A stretch of DNA of 37,778 nt, taken from assembly GCA_903897475.1 (NCBI GenBank), contig CAIUBS010000031.1:1-37778 (forward strand), written 5' to 3'. Below, piece by piece: positions 1-9,244 of the stretch. The notes under the pieces were generated by a model. The model worked only from the letters and a program-made list of their open reading frames with translations. It was not told the DNA's origin and made no database searches. The translations under genes and the position numbers were made by a program. The DNA comes from an uncultured Actinomycetes bacterium (GTDB taxonomy: Bacteria > Actinomycetota > Actinomycetes > Nanopelagicales > Nanopelagicaceae). Every line of letters starts with the position of its first letter. Positions within the stretch are counted from its first letter, which is position 1.

Positions 1-1155
1 ATCATCTCCAATTACTAATGCATACGTAGCGCCGCTCTTATCAGCAGCCTTCATTGCTCCCTTTAATCCCCTATCGCCGTAAGCCATATCGCACTTAATT
101 CCTGCATCTCTAAGTTGTGATAGAAGTTTGAAGCCAAATGATTTAGCTTCATCGGTGATTGGTGCAATAAACAACTCCAGTGGGTTAATATCTAATGGCA
201 AAGTTTTCTCAGCTTTGCATGCCATTAATACTCGATCAACTCCAAGTCCGAAACCGATTCCACTGACATCGGCTCCGCCAAGTGAGCCCATCAATCCGTC
301 ATACCTTCCGCCTCCGCCAATACCAGATTGAGCTCCAAGTAAAGGATGATCGAACTCAAAGGTAGTTCCTGTGTAATAATCCAAACCTCTCACCATTCTT
401 GGGTTAATTTGGTAAGCAATTTTCACAGAATCAAGCAATTCTTTAACTTTCTCAAAATGCGTAGAGCTCTCAGAACTTAAATAATCCAACAGCACTGGAG
501 CTTGTCTCATTTTTAATTTGATCTCATCTCGCTTATCATCGAATAATCTTAAAGGGTTTAGTTTTGCTCGCTCAGCACTTGCCTGATCCAATTCTAAGGT
601 TGAGATAAATTTAACTAAATCTTTACGATGTGCATCTCGGCTCTTGCTATCCCCCAAAGAGGTAATATTTAGCACGTATTGTTTTAATCCTAATTTCTTA
701 AAAGCAGAATCAGCAACCGAAATAACTTCAACATCGATCTCGGGATCGTTGTATCCGATTGCTTCTATTCCCACCTGATAAAACTGTCGATATCGACCAG
801 CTTGTGGTCGCTCTGCCCTAAAGAATGCACCAGAATAGAAAAGCTTTACGGGCAATTGTCCTTTATCCAAGTTGTGCTCAATTACTGCTCGCATCACGCC
901 AGCAGTTCCTTCAGGTCTTAGCGTGATCGATCTTCCACCTCGATCTTCAAATGTATACATTTCTTTGCTGACCACATCGGTAGATTCACCAACACCTCTG
1001 GTAAATACTTCAGTATCTTCGAAAACTGGTAACTCAATAAGGTTATAGCCTGCCAGCTTTGCACTTTGCAATAAAAGATCTCTTACATTTTCAAATTGAT
1101 TTGAATCTGGTGGAAAATATTCACTGACACCTTTGGGGGCTTGGAACTTACTCAA
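1..1155 (-). CDS. hisS: Histidyl-tRNA synthetase, 3' part cut by the window edge
   Basis: Class II aminoacyl-tRNA synthetase that charges tRNA-His in the cytoplasm. The reading frame is open from the start region to base 1, giving about 385 of the usual ~420 residues, so only the C-terminal end is missing. The N-terminus reads SKFQAPKGVSEYFPP, as in bacterial HisS, and class II motif 2 is visible around residues 80-90 (TFEDRGGRSITLRPEGTAG). The last visible residues (GATYALVIGDD) belong to the C-terminal anticodon-binding domain. I chose the TTG at 1155, which has a GGGGCGG stretch 5 nt upstream. The alternative GTG at 1161 overlaps the hydrolase stop codon as GTGA but has no room for a ribosome site. 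It follows the MBL-fold hydrolase gene as in other Actinobacteria and is probably co-transcribed with it. Confidence 0.95.
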   Translation of the reverse strand, partial: MSKFQAPKGVSEYFPPDSNQFENVRDLLLQSAKLAGYNLIELPVFEDTEVFTRGVGESTDVVSKEMYTFEDRGGRSITLRPEGTAGVMRAVIEHNLDKGQLPVKLFYSGAFFRAERPQAGRYRQFYQVGIEAIGYNDPEIDVEVISVADSAFKKLGLKQYVLNITSLGDSKSRDAHRKDLVKFISTLELDQASAERAKLNPLRLFDDKRDEIKLKMRQAPVLLDYLSSESSTHFEKVKELLDSVKIAYQINPRMVRGLDYYTGTTFEFDHPLLGAQSGIGGGGRYDGLMGSLGGADVSGIGFGLGVDRVLMACKAEKTLPLDINPLELFIAPITDEAKSFGFKLLSQLRDAGIKCDMAYGDRGLKGAMKAADKSGATYALVIGDD

Positions 1156-1157
1156 CT

Positions 1158-1850
1158 TCACCGCCCCATCTGATCTAAGAAATCGCTCTGCAAGTAAGGG
1201 TTTCTAACTCGCTCTGTTCCAATTGTAGTTTGCCCCCCGTGCCCAGGTAGGACATTTAACTCATCAGGTAGAGTCAAAATTCGATCTTTTAGGGTTTTTT
1301 TCATATCTTGTGCTGAACCAGTAGGTAAATCTGTGCGACCAATACTTCCAGCAAATAGAACATCACCTGATAAAAGTTGCTCATTATTGACCGTAAAAAC
1401 TACAGAGCCTTTTGTATGTCCAGGAGCAAAAATTGATTCAAACTTAAGACCAGCTAATTCGAAGTCTGAAAAATCTTCAAGCTCAACGACTTCGGAGGGT
1501 TCTTTAAATTTATCTGTACCAAAAGCTCTTAAGAGTTGCTCACTGACGCCACCACTATCTAGTGCTCCCATTGGATTGGATAGTAGGAAGCGATCTTCGC
1601 CAGTGATGTATGTTCTCATTGGAATTGATTTCGTTAAAGGTAATACGGAAAAGAAATGATCAAGATGTCCATGAGTTATTAGAACTGCAACTGGTTTCAG
1701 GTTATGGTGATCCAGCTTTTCTTTAATCTCCTTTATTAAGTCTGGCTTGCCTATACCAGGGTCGACAATCACGCACTCTTGACCCGAGCTGGGGGCAATA
1801 ATCCAGCAGTTGGTTTCAAAGTATGCAGCGATAACGCGATCAATTAACAT
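1158..1850 (-). CDS. MBL-fold metal-dependent hydrolase (glyoxalase II-like)
   Basis: Metallo-beta-lactamase superfamily hydrolase of about 230 residues. The metal-binding motif THGHLDH (HxHxDH) lies near residue 60. A second ligand histidine is in APGHTKGS near residue 142, an aspartate is in LLSGDVLFAGS, and a terminal histidine is in LPGHGGQT. This is the layout of glyoxalase II-type hydroxyacylglutathione hydrolases, but the substrate is unknown, and Actinobacteria generally lack glutathione. Three in-frame starts are possible: GTG 1856, ATG 1853 and ATG 1850. I chose 1850 because AGGGG then sits 5 nt upstream. Relatives have the same hydrolase beside hisS (for example Rv2581c next to hisS in M. 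tuberculosis, from memory), suggesting a conserved but undefined link. Confidence 0.9.
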   Translation of the reverse strand: MLIDRVIAAYFETNCWIIAPSSGQECVIVDPGIGKPDLIKEIKEKLDHHNLKPVAVLITHGHLDHFFSVLPLTKSIPMRTYITGEDRFLLSNPMGALDSGGVSEQLLRAFGTDKFKEPSEVVELEDFSDFELAGLKFESIFAPGHTKGSVVFTVNNEQLLSGDVLFAGSIGRTDLPTGSAQDMKKTLKDRILTLPDELNVLPGHGGQTTIGTERVRNPYLQSDFLDQMGR

Positions 1851-2025
1851 CATCACCCCTATTTATCATCTCTGATCCTGCTTTGGATTTCCCAAATATC
1901 AGGCCACTAGGCTATCTTTTAGCCAGAAATAAACAGGTATTTAGATGCCGCTAGGCCTTTAAATGCAACGCCACCCCATAACGAAAGCTTTTTAAAGCGA
2001 TCGTGCAACGAAAGGTATAACTACT

Positions 2026-3333
2026 ATGGATAATCAAAACGCTTTTAACCTTTCAGGTACTGGGGCCGCGGCAGCACTAATAGGAGATCCTTCAAAGTTT
2101 GGTCGCGTTGGCGAAGACGGAACCGTTTATGTAATCACACCCGCTGGCGATCGAGCCGTAGGTTCATATCCAGGAAAAAGTGCCGACGAGGCGCTCGCAT
2201 ACTTTGTTAAAAAATTTGAGATGGTTGCCTCAGAAGTTGCACTACTAGCGGCCAGAATTAGATCTGGTGCCATGGTTCCAAGTGATGCACACGAGGCAGT
2301 TAATAAGCTTAGAAATCAAATTAAGGATTTAAATGGTGTAGGCGATCTAGTTAATCTTGCAAATTCTTTGGAAAAAATTCCTGCCTTAATCATCGAACAT
2401 GAAGGTGCTTACCAAGCCAAAAAGGCTGCCCAGGCAGCAGAACGCGAGGCACGTAAAGCTGAAGCAACAGCAATTAAAGAAAAAATAGTAGTTGAGGCTG
2501 AATCCCTAGTTGATTCTGTTGCTTGGAAAGCTACAACAGCTCGACTAAAAGAATTGCTTGATGACTGGAAGAAAGCACCGCGTTTAGATAAGAAGGTTGA
2601 CGCAGCACTCTGGAAACGCTTTTCTTCGTCTCGAAATAAGTTTGATAAGAGAAGAAGGACGCATTTCGCCAGCCTAGATTCAGAGCATAAAAAGATAGCC
2701 TCTTCAAAGGAAGTAATAGTAAAAGAGGCTGAAAGCCTTGCAAATTCAAAGGATTGGGTTAACACTGCAAAAAAATACAAAGTGCTTATGGATCAGTGGA
2801 AAGCTTCAGGCCGCGGTAAGAAATCCTCAGATAGCGCATTATGGGCAAGATTCAAGGCTGCACAGGATACATTTTTCTCAGCAAAGAACGCAGACATGGA
2901 AAAGCGCAAGGGATCAATGGCCGAAAATTTAGCTAAACGAGAAGTCATGATCATAGAGTTTGAGGCACTTCTTCCAATCACTGATTTTAGATCAGCAAAA
3001 AATAAGTTTTATGATCTAATGGGTAAATGGCAAAAAATAGGAATGACAGACCGCAAAAAGAGAGCGGCTTTTGACGGTAGAATCAAAAAAGTTGAGGATG
3101 AGATTATTGAATTAGAAAGAAACTTTCAGCGCAAAAGTGATCCAACGGCTAAAGCCCAGGCAAACAAAGTTGTGCAAGGACTTGCCGAAGCAATTGAAAA
3201 TTATGAGAAACAAGCAGAGAAAGCAGAGGCAGCAGGTCAAAGTGCTAAGGCCATGGTCGCTCGTGAAGCCGCAGCTGCTAGAAGAGCTTGGTTAGAACAG
3301 GCCCAAAAAGGGCTTACCGAATTTACTTCTTAG
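2026..3333 (+). CDS. DUF349 domain-containing protein
   Basis: A 435-residue, highly charged, Lys/Ala/Glu-rich and probably mostly helical protein. It contains at least three tandem DUF349-type repeats, seen as recurring blocks WKATTARLKELLDDWKKAPR, WVNTAKKYKVLMDQWKASGR and FRSAKNKFYDLMGKWQKIGM (about residues 165, 240 and 320). The first two are followed by DxALWxRF and the third by a diverged copy (RAAFDGRIKK). The C-terminal 70 residues look like coiled coil. The family's function is not settled; no catalytic residues are evident. It stands on the opposite strand between the hydrolase and rel, as in Streptomyces relatives as I remember them. An AAAGG lies 10 nt before the ATG, a long spacing. 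Its stop overlaps the rel stop by 4 nt (convergent), so no separate terminator fits between them. Confidence 0.9.
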   Translation: MDNQNAFNLSGTGAAAALIGDPSKFGRVGEDGTVYVITPAGDRAVGSYPGKSADEALAYFVKKFEMVASEVALLAARIRSGAMVPSDAHEAVNKLRNQIKDLNGVGDLVNLANSLEKIPALIIEHEGAYQAKKAAQAAEREARKAEATAIKEKIVVEAESLVDSVAWKATTARLKELLDDWKKAPRLDKKVDAALWKRFSSSRNKFDKRRRTHFASLDSEHKKIASSKEVIVKEAESLANSKDWVNTAKKYKVLMDQWKASGRGKKSSDSALWARFKAAQDTFFSAKNADMEKRKGSMAENLAKREVMIIEFEALLPITDFRSAKNKFYDLMGKWQKIGMTDRKKRAAFDGRIKKVEDEIIELERNFQRKSDPTAKAQANKVVQGLAEAIENYEKQAEKAEAAGQSAKAMVAREAAAARRAWLEQAQKGLTEFTS

Positions 3334-5498
3334 TTATTAAAAACCCTATTAACGTCATAGACGCCCTCGACCGATCTAACTGCCGTTAGAACAGTGTCGA
3401 GATGAGAGGCATCCGCCATCTCAAAGAGAAACCTACTGATAGCCGTTTGATCCTTATTGGTTACCACCGAAGCACTTAGAATATTTACGTGCTGATCTGA
3501 AAGTGCCTTAGTTACATCTGAAAGCAATCTTGCCCTATCTAAAGCTTCTACTTGAATATTAACTAAGAACGTGCTTTTCGCTGAATTATTCCACTTAACA
3601 ACCACTATGCGATCTCCTTGATGAATCCGAAGATCAGCCATGTTTATACAATCACTTCTATGAACAGAGACTCCACTGCCGCGCGTAATAAAGCCAGTTA
3701 TCAAATCTCCAGGAACTGGAGCACAACACCTAGCTAGTTTTACTAAAACATCTTCAGCTCCTTCAACATCAATGCCTGTGACGCTTTTCCTTTCACGTTT
3801 TATTGGAGCTACAAGTGGTGAAAGATCATTCTCTGGATGCGCATCGACTGTTCCAATTAGAACCATCAGTTTTTCAATAATCGAATGGGCGGACACATGT
3901 CCGTTACCAACTGCTTCATACAAGCTTTCAATATCTTCATATCTTAATTCGTGAGCTAACTCCAAGAGCGCATGTCCTCCTAAAATCTTCTGAATAGGCA
4001 ACCCAGCTTTGCGCATTTGTCTGGCAATTGATTCTTGGCCTGCTTCGATTGCCTCTTCTTTTCTCTCTTTAGAAAACCAGGCTTTAATTTTTGAACGCGC
4101 CCGAGATGAAGTAACAAAGTTGAGCCAATCATGGCTAGGCCCGGCATTCAACCCCTTATTAGTAACTACTTCAACAACATCACCATTTACGAGATGGGAT
4201 TCAAGAGGAACTAATTTTCCATTGACCTTTGCACCTACACACTTATTACCAACTTCGGTATGGACTGCATATGCAAAATCAACTGGAGTAGACCCAGAAG
4301 GCAAAGCAATAACACTTCCCTTTGGAGTAAATACAAACACTTCAGGTGTTCGCAAATCATATCTAAGTGTCTCAAGAAAATCAGAAACATCTTCGCTTTC
4401 TTGTTGCCATTCATGTAATTGGCGCAACCACATAACATCTGGCGATGTTCCTGATTTACTATTTTTCTGTTTGTACTTCCAATGCGCTGCAATTCCAAAT
4501 TCAGCTCTAGCGTGCATATCGTAGGTTCGAATCTGAATCTCAACCGCCTTACCGTTTGGACCGATAACAGTTGTATGAAGTGACTGATAGAGATTAAATT
4601 TTGGCATTGCAATGTAATCTTTGAATCTGCCAGGAACTGGGCTCCACCGTGCGTGAATAGATCCTAAAACTCCGTAGCAATCCCTTACTGAATCCACCAA
4701 AATTCTTATTCCAACTAAATCATATATCTCATTAAATTCACGACCTCGTACAACCATTTTTTGGTAGACGCTATAGAAGTGTTTTTTTCTACCGGTAACT
4801 TGGGCAGATATTGATTCCGAATTCAAATCTGCCTTGATTGCTGCTACAACCTCATTTGTTAACAAATCACGTGCGGGAGATCTCTCCCCTACAAGTCGTT
4901 CTATTTCTTCAAACTTTTTCGGCTCAATAACTTTGAATGACAGATCCTCTAGCTCCCATTTAATAGCGTTCATACCAAGTCGATGAGCCAATGGTGCGTA
5001 AATATCGATAGTTTCTCTAGCTTTACGCTTAGCTTTTTCAACATCAATAAATTCCCAAGTTCTGGCATTATGCAGTCGATCGGCTAACTTAATCACTAAT
5101 ACTCTTATATCTCGAGACATTGCTACTACCATTTTTCGAAGTGTCTCTGCTTCAGCAGTAGGTCCGTAAGTTAATTTATCCAATTTAGTTACACCATCGA
5201 CCAAAGACGCAACTTCATCGCCAAACTGATCTTTAATCTGTTCAACTGAGTAAGAAGTATCTTCAACGGTGTCGTGTAGTAATGCCGCCATTACAGTAGG
5301 AAGATCCATTCCTAAATCAATAAGAATCTGAGCCACAGCAACTGGGTGGGTTATGTACTCCTCACCAGATTTTCTTAATTGTCCGGCATGAGCTTTTTCG
5401 GCGGCAATAAAAGCCTTTTCAAGATCTAGTGTTGAAAAACCTGGATGTGATTGCGTTAATCCATCAACTAGCGGCTTTAACAATTCTTTTGTTGTCAT
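3330..5498 (-). CDS. rel: Bifunctional (p)ppGpp synthetase/hydrolase Rel
   Basis: Long RelA/SpoT homolog of 722 residues that makes and degrades the stringent-response alarmone (p)ppGpp. The HD hydrolase domain is intact: H51 in ITHP, HDTVED at 75-80 and RLHNARTWEF near 141. The synthetase domain follows, with GRFKDYIAMPK and NLYQSLHTTV around residues 290-310. The RFKD charge pattern is the one associated with bifunctional enzymes rather than the ExDD of synthetase-only RelA. A TGS domain (VFVFTPKGSVIALPSGSTPVD) begins near 388, then helical, zinc-finger-like (CCAPVPGD) and C-terminal ACT regions. It lies 29 nt downstream of secF on the same strand, so it may be read from the sec unit. The apt gene that often separates secF and rel in relatives is absent. 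Confidence 0.97.
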   Translation of the reverse strand: MTTKELLKPLVDGLTQSHPGFSTLDLEKAFIAAEKAHAGQLRKSGEEYITHPVAVAQILIDLGMDLPTVMAALLHDTVEDTSYSVEQIKDQFGDEVASLVDGVTKLDKLTYGPTAEAETLRKMVVAMSRDIRVLVIKLADRLHNARTWEFIDVEKAKRKARETIDIYAPLAHRLGMNAIKWELEDLSFKVIEPKKFEEIERLVGERSPARDLLTNEVVAAIKADLNSESISAQVTGRKKHFYSVYQKMVVRGREFNEIYDLVGIRILVDSVRDCYGVLGSIHARWSPVPGRFKDYIAMPKFNLYQSLHTTVIGPNGKAVEIQIRTYDMHARAEFGIAAHWKYKQKNSKSGTSPDVMWLRQLHEWQQESEDVSDFLETLRYDLRTPEVFVFTPKGSVIALPSGSTPVDFAYAVHTEVGNKCVGAKVNGKLVPLESHLVNGDVVEVVTNKGLNAGPSHDWLNFVTSSRARSKIKAWFSKERKEEAIEAGQESIARQMRKAGLPIQKILGGHALLELAHELRYEDIESLYEAVGNGHVSAHSIIEKLMVLIGTVDAHPENDLSPLVAPIKRERKSVTGIDVEGAEDVLVKLARCCAPVPGDLITGFITRGSGVSVHRSDCINMADLRIHQGDRIVVVKWNNSAKSTFLVNIQVEALDRARLLSDVTKALSDQHVNILSASVVTNKDQTAISRFLFEMADASHLDTVLTAVRSVEGVYDVNRVFNN

Positions 5499-5527
5499 AG
5501 CGCGCTGACCTGCTTTAGTTCAAGTTT

Positions 5528-6577
5528 TTATCGACGGCGATCGCGTTTTGGCTGATTTCTTGGTCCGCGTTCAATTTTAGATTCAGAGGCGGGAGCATTA
5601 ACTACCACCGGCTTATCAGCACGATTTCCAACTCGCTTGGCTAACGCCTTCATAGCCGGTTCACGTTCGCGAAGGCCGGCAAGGATTGGAGTGGCAATAC
5701 ATAAGGATGAGTATGTTCCTGTTGCTAATCCAATAAAGAGGGCTAATGAAAGATCTTTTAAAGTTCCAGCTCCCAATAGTCCGGCACCAACAAATAAAAT
5801 TGAACCTACGGGCAATAAGGCCACTAGTGAGGTGTTAAAGGATCTAACAATAGTTTGATTGACTGCAAGATTTGCAGCCTTTGAGTATGTACTTCGGCCA
5901 CTTGCAACAATGCCTTTAGTATTCTCCCTGACTTTGTCAAAAACTACTACCGTGTCATAAAGTGAATATCCTAAAATTGTTAAGAAACCAATTACGGTAG
6001 CTGGAGTTACCTCAAAACCCACCAAAGCATAAATTCCAACTGTTATAAACACGTCATGGACCACAGCAATTATTGCTGCGAGAGCCATTTTGCCTTCCAG
6101 CACCATTGCAAGATAAATCATTACAACTAGTAGGAATCCAATTAATCCTTGTATAGCTTTCCGGGTGATTTCTTCACCCCAAGAAGGTCCGATAATTTGT
6201 GAATCAATTGAATCAATCGATACCCTAAACTTTGTAGCCAAAGCATTCTCAACGGCCGATTGTTCTGAAGCAGTTAACGCATCAGTTTGAACTCTTACCT
6301 TATCGTTACCAATCTTTTGAATAATTGTTTGGGATTCTATTCCAGCACTTTTTACCGCTTCTTGTGCGCCAGTTATTGAGGCTGAGGGTGTATTAACCGT
6401 AAATGAAGATCCGCCTTTAAACTCAATTCCTAGGTGCAAACCTTGAGTGAAGATAGTAACTGCTGAAAGGATAATCAGCAGAGAGCTAAATGAATACCAA
6501 ATCTTGCGATTGGAAATGAAATCGATTGAGGTCTCACCACGGTATAGACGGCCACCTAAACCTGATAACTTAGACAT
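5528..6577 (-). CDS. secF: Protein translocase subunit SecF
   Basis: Inner-membrane RND-type partner of SecD that uses the proton gradient to help complete Sec-dependent export. At 349 residues it shows the usual order: a first membrane helix (residues ~28-46), the conserved IEFKGGSSF motif at the start of the periplasmic domain, then five further helices including VVHDVFITVGIYALVG and the region FLTILGYSLYDTVVVFDKVREN. The C-terminus is a basic tail (RGPRNQPKRDRRR). Its ATG overlaps the secD stop as TAATG (1 nt shared), so the two are translationally coupled. Nothing is unusual in the conserved residues. Confidence 0.97.
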   Translation of the reverse strand: MSKLSGLGGRLYRGETSIDFISNRKIWYSFSSLLIILSAVTIFTQGLHLGIEFKGGSSFTVNTPSASITGAQEAVKSAGIESQTIIQKIGNDKVRVQTDALTASEQSAVENALATKFRVSIDSIDSQIIGPSWGEEITRKAIQGLIGFLLVVMIYLAMVLEGKMALAAIIAVVHDVFITVGIYALVGFEVTPATVIGFLTILGYSLYDTVVVFDKVRENTKGIVASGRSTYSKAANLAVNQTIVRSFNTSLVALLPVGSILFVGAGLLGAGTLKDLSLALFIGLATGTYSSLCIATPILAGLREREPAMKALAKRVGNRADKPVVVNAPASESKIERGPRNQPKRDRRR

Positions 6578-8103
6578 TATTTAGCCTCCAGATTTTCAGT
6601 AGCACGCTTGACTAAACCAGTTGATTTTGATGAAAAGCCAGAAAGTGAATGACCCTCATTAAAGAATGAGAACTTGGCTAAATAAGTCACAAGTGGCTTT
6701 GTAAAGAAGAATACTACGATCAAATCAATAATTGTTGTCAAACCTAATGTAAAGGCAAAACCTCTAACACCGCCTACGGCAAAGAAGTAAAGCATAATTG
6801 CTGCAATCATTGAGACAACGTCAGCAACAATTACCGTTCTTCTTGCTCTAATCCATCCAGTCTCAACTGCTGACTTAATAGATTTTCCTTCGCGAATTTC
6901 ATCGCGAACACGCTCAAAATAAACAATGAATGAATCCGCAGTAATTCCGATTGCCACAATCGCTCCAGCAATACCTGCAAGGGTAAGGGTAAATCCGATC
7001 CACTCACCTAACAGCAAAAATGAAAGTAAAGTCATTGCTGTTGCAATAAGTAATGAACTGACAGAAACTATGCCAAGACCGCGGTAGTAAACAATCGAAT
7101 AAATGAAAACAAGAATTAAGCCAAGAATTCCCGCTATTAAGCCACCTCTTAGTTGCTCTGCGCCTAAGGTTGGTGAAACTTGTTGCACCTCGCCTCGATC
7201 AAAAGCAAGTGGTAAAGCTCCGTACTTCAGTACATTTGCTAGATCTTGTGCATCTAGTTGTGAGAAATTACCAGTAATCTGCGCTGTACCAGTATTTATT
7301 GCTTCATTAATTCTAGGTGCTGAGTAAACCAGACCATCCAAAACGATTGCAGCTTGATTTTGAGGAGCAGGTAGTGAGGTAAGTCGAGAGGTCATCGCGC
7401 CAAACTTGCTAGTTCCCTCGCCATCAAACTCTAAGGTTACATACCAACCTGAAGCACCTTGTGGATCAACTAAAGAGGTAGCCTGAGTTACCTGTTTTCC
7501 AAGAACCTCTGCTGGTGCCAATATATATTTTGCAATACCTCCACGGTCACAACTAACTACAGCCTGTGCTTCATTACCACTTGAGCCACCTTGTCTATTC
7601 TGCGGCAAAGTGCAATCTAAGCTAGCAAATTGAGCACTTAATTCTGGCGTTACACCTGGCGGAAGTGCAGCCGGGTCACTACTTACTGAGGTTGCATTAG
7701 CTGCACCTTCGACCAATACAGGTCTAAATCTAAGTTCTGCTGTCTGACCAACTAGATCTACAATTCTGCGTCCAGTCTCACCCGGAACTGAAATTACGAT
7801 CTGACGATTAGCACCGGTACCTTGAGCTGCTACTTCAGATTCAGCTACACCTAGTGAATTAACGCGCTGACGAATAATTGCTACAGCTTGATCAATCGAC
7901 TCAGATGTGACACTTCCGTTTGCACCAGCTTCAATTCTCGGCTGCAATGTAACGCTGGTGCCACCTTGTAAATCTAGACCTAATTTAAATGAAGTAGCTC
8001 CTATTGCAAATGCTATTCCCGAAAAGGCCAAAATCGAAAGAAGTAAAATTGAGATTGTTCTAAGTGCACGCGATTGCGTGTTTGCGATTTTATTAGCAGA
8101 CAT
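6577..8103 (-). CDS. secD: Protein translocase subunit SecD
   Basis: Membrane protein of about 508 residues that works with SecF in the Sec translocon. It has a first membrane helix (residues ~15-37), the family motif KLGLDLQGGTSVTL, a large extracytoplasmic domain with an inserted Ser/Gly/Ala-rich stretch, and a C-terminal membrane domain with ITADSFIVYFERVRDEIREG. I chose ATG 8103 rather than the upstream TTG 8112, because a TAGAAT -10-like element sits 8 nt before the ATG and overlaps the TTG. yajC, which normally precedes secD in Actinobacteria, is missing: only 85 nt lie between this start and the ruvB stop. secD is probably first in a secD-secF(-rel) unit. Confidence 0.96.
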   Translation of the reverse strand: MSANKIANTQSRALRTISILLLSILAFSGIAFAIGATSFKLGLDLQGGTSVTLQPRIEAGANGSVTSESIDQAVAIIRQRVNSLGVAESEVAAQGTGANRQIVISVPGETGRRIVDLVGQTAELRFRPVLVEGAANATSVSSDPAALPPGVTPELSAQFASLDCTLPQNRQGGSSGNEAQAVVSCDRGGIAKYILAPAEVLGKQVTQATSLVDPQGASGWYVTLEFDGEGTSKFGAMTSRLTSLPAPQNQAAIVLDGLVYSAPRINEAINTGTAQITGNFSQLDAQDLANVLKYGALPLAFDRGEVQQVSPTLGAEQLRGGLIAGILGLILVFIYSIVYYRGLGIVSVSSLLIATAMTLLSFLLLGEWIGFTLTLAGIAGAIVAIGITADSFIVYFERVRDEIREGKSIKSAVETGWIRARRTVIVADVVSMIAAIMLYFFAVGGVRGFAFTLGLTTIIDLIVVFFFTKPLVTYLAKFSFFNEGHSLSGFSSKSTGLVKRATENLEAK

Positions 8104-8111
8104 GAGAGCCA

Positions 8112-8117
8112 ATTCTA
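8112..8117 (-). promoter_or_regulatory. Putative -10 element of secD
   Basis: TAGAAT on the minus strand, with 8 nt (TGGCTCTC) to the ATG at 8103. This would give an almost leaderless mRNA. No convincing -35 and no Shine-Dalgarno were seen. Confidence 0.4.
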
Positions 8118-8188
8118 TGCTTTCGACACTTTATTGAGAAATCCAGCTAGCGCATAGAAATTTACGCACTAATTCTGAGAGAATTCAC

Positions 8189-9244
8189 CTACTGAGCAAT
8201 GTCAGGATCTTGGTCGAAAAGCGTCGCATCGGTGCCAATTTGTGCAGACAATGGCGGTTTAATACCAAGATGCATCCAGCCTGCAGCAGTTGCAATTCTG
8301 CCCCTTGGAGTTCGGGCCATAAATCCCATTCTTACCAAGAATGGCTCAGCTAGTGATTCGATCGTTTCAATCTCTTCACCCACTGACATTGCCAAAGTTG
8401 AAACACCAACTGGGCCACCATTAAAGTTTTTAACTAAAGCAGTTAAAACCGAATTATCCAATCGATCCAACCCAATCTCATCTACTTCATAAATTTTTAA
8501 CGCAGCATGCGCGTGTTCTATCTTTATAATTTTCTCTCTATTTACTTGAGCATAATCGCGAACTCTTCTTAGCAATCTGTTTGCAACTCTTGGAGTACCT
8601 CTAGACCTAGAGGCAATCTCTAGTATTGCTGGTCCTTCAATTTCAATTTCCAGCAAATCTGCACTTCGCCTAATGATTTGTGCCAACTCATCAGATTCAT
8701 AGAAATCTAACTGCGCTGTAAAACCAAAACGGTCTCTGAGTGGGCTTGGAAGTAATCCGGCTCTAGTTGTAGCTCCTACTAAAGTAAAGTGTGGAAGTTC
8801 TAAAGGAATTGATGTAGCTCCAGCCCCTTTTCCCACTATTACATCAACTCGAAAATCCTCCATTGCCATATAGAGCATCTCTTCTGCGGGCCTAGACATT
8901 CTATGAATTTCATCAATGAATAAAACTTCTCCCTCAACTAACGATGAAAGTATTGATGCTAAATCCCCTGCATGTTGTATAGCAGGACCTGATGTAATTC
9001 GAATTGGAGTACTCATCTCAGATGAGACAATCATGGCTAATGTTGTTTTACCTAAACCTGGTGGTCCAGAAAAAAGTATATGGTCTGCAACCATTGATCG
9101 TTCTTTAGCTGCAGTAAGGAGAAGATCAAGCTGATCTCGCACCCTAAATTGTCCGACAAACTCCTTTAAAGTTTTTGGCCGCAATGCTAGCTCAGCGATT
9201 CTTTCAGCTTCATCCGAACCCGAGTTAATAATTCGTTCACTCAT
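8189..9244 (-). CDS. ruvB: Holliday junction branch migration ATPase RuvB
   Basis: Hexameric AAA+ motor that drives branch migration of Holliday junctions with RuvA. At 351 residues it has Walker A GPPGLGKTT (60-68), Walker B LFIDEIHR (DEIH 111-114), sensor 1 region LVGATTRAGLL, the arginine-finger region SPLRDRFG, and the C-terminal winged helix with RTPRGRIATAAGWMHLG. Its ATG shares one base with the ruvA stop (TAATG), so it is the last gene of a tightly coupled ruvC-ruvA-ruvB unit. Length and motifs are typical for the family. Confidence 0.98.
   Translation of the reverse strand: MSERIINSGSDEAERIAELALRPKTLKEFVGQFRVRDQLDLLLTAAKERSMVADHILFSGPPGLGKTTLAMIVSSEMSTPIRITSGPAIQHAGDLASILSSLVEGEVLFIDEIHRMSRPAEEMLYMAMEDFRVDVIVGKGAGATSIPLELPHFTLVGATTRAGLLPSPLRDRFGFTAQLDFYESDELAQIIRRSADLLEIEIEGPAILEIASRSRGTPRVANRLLRRVRDYAQVNREKIIKIEHAHAALKIYEVDEIGLDRLDNSVLTALVKNFNGGPVGVSTLAMSVGEEIETIESLAEPFLVRMGFMARTPRGRIATAAGWMHLGIKPPLSAQIGTDATLFDQDPDIAQ

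Noticed and set aside
1861..2025. Stem-like GCTTTTTAAAGC at about 1985 as a terminator
   Set aside because: It lies between two divergent genes, where no transcript should end; the stem is only 5 bp.
4009..4524. 171-codon plus-strand frame inside rel
   Set aside because: Lies wholly antisense to the conserved rel coding region, without ribosome site or recognisable domain.
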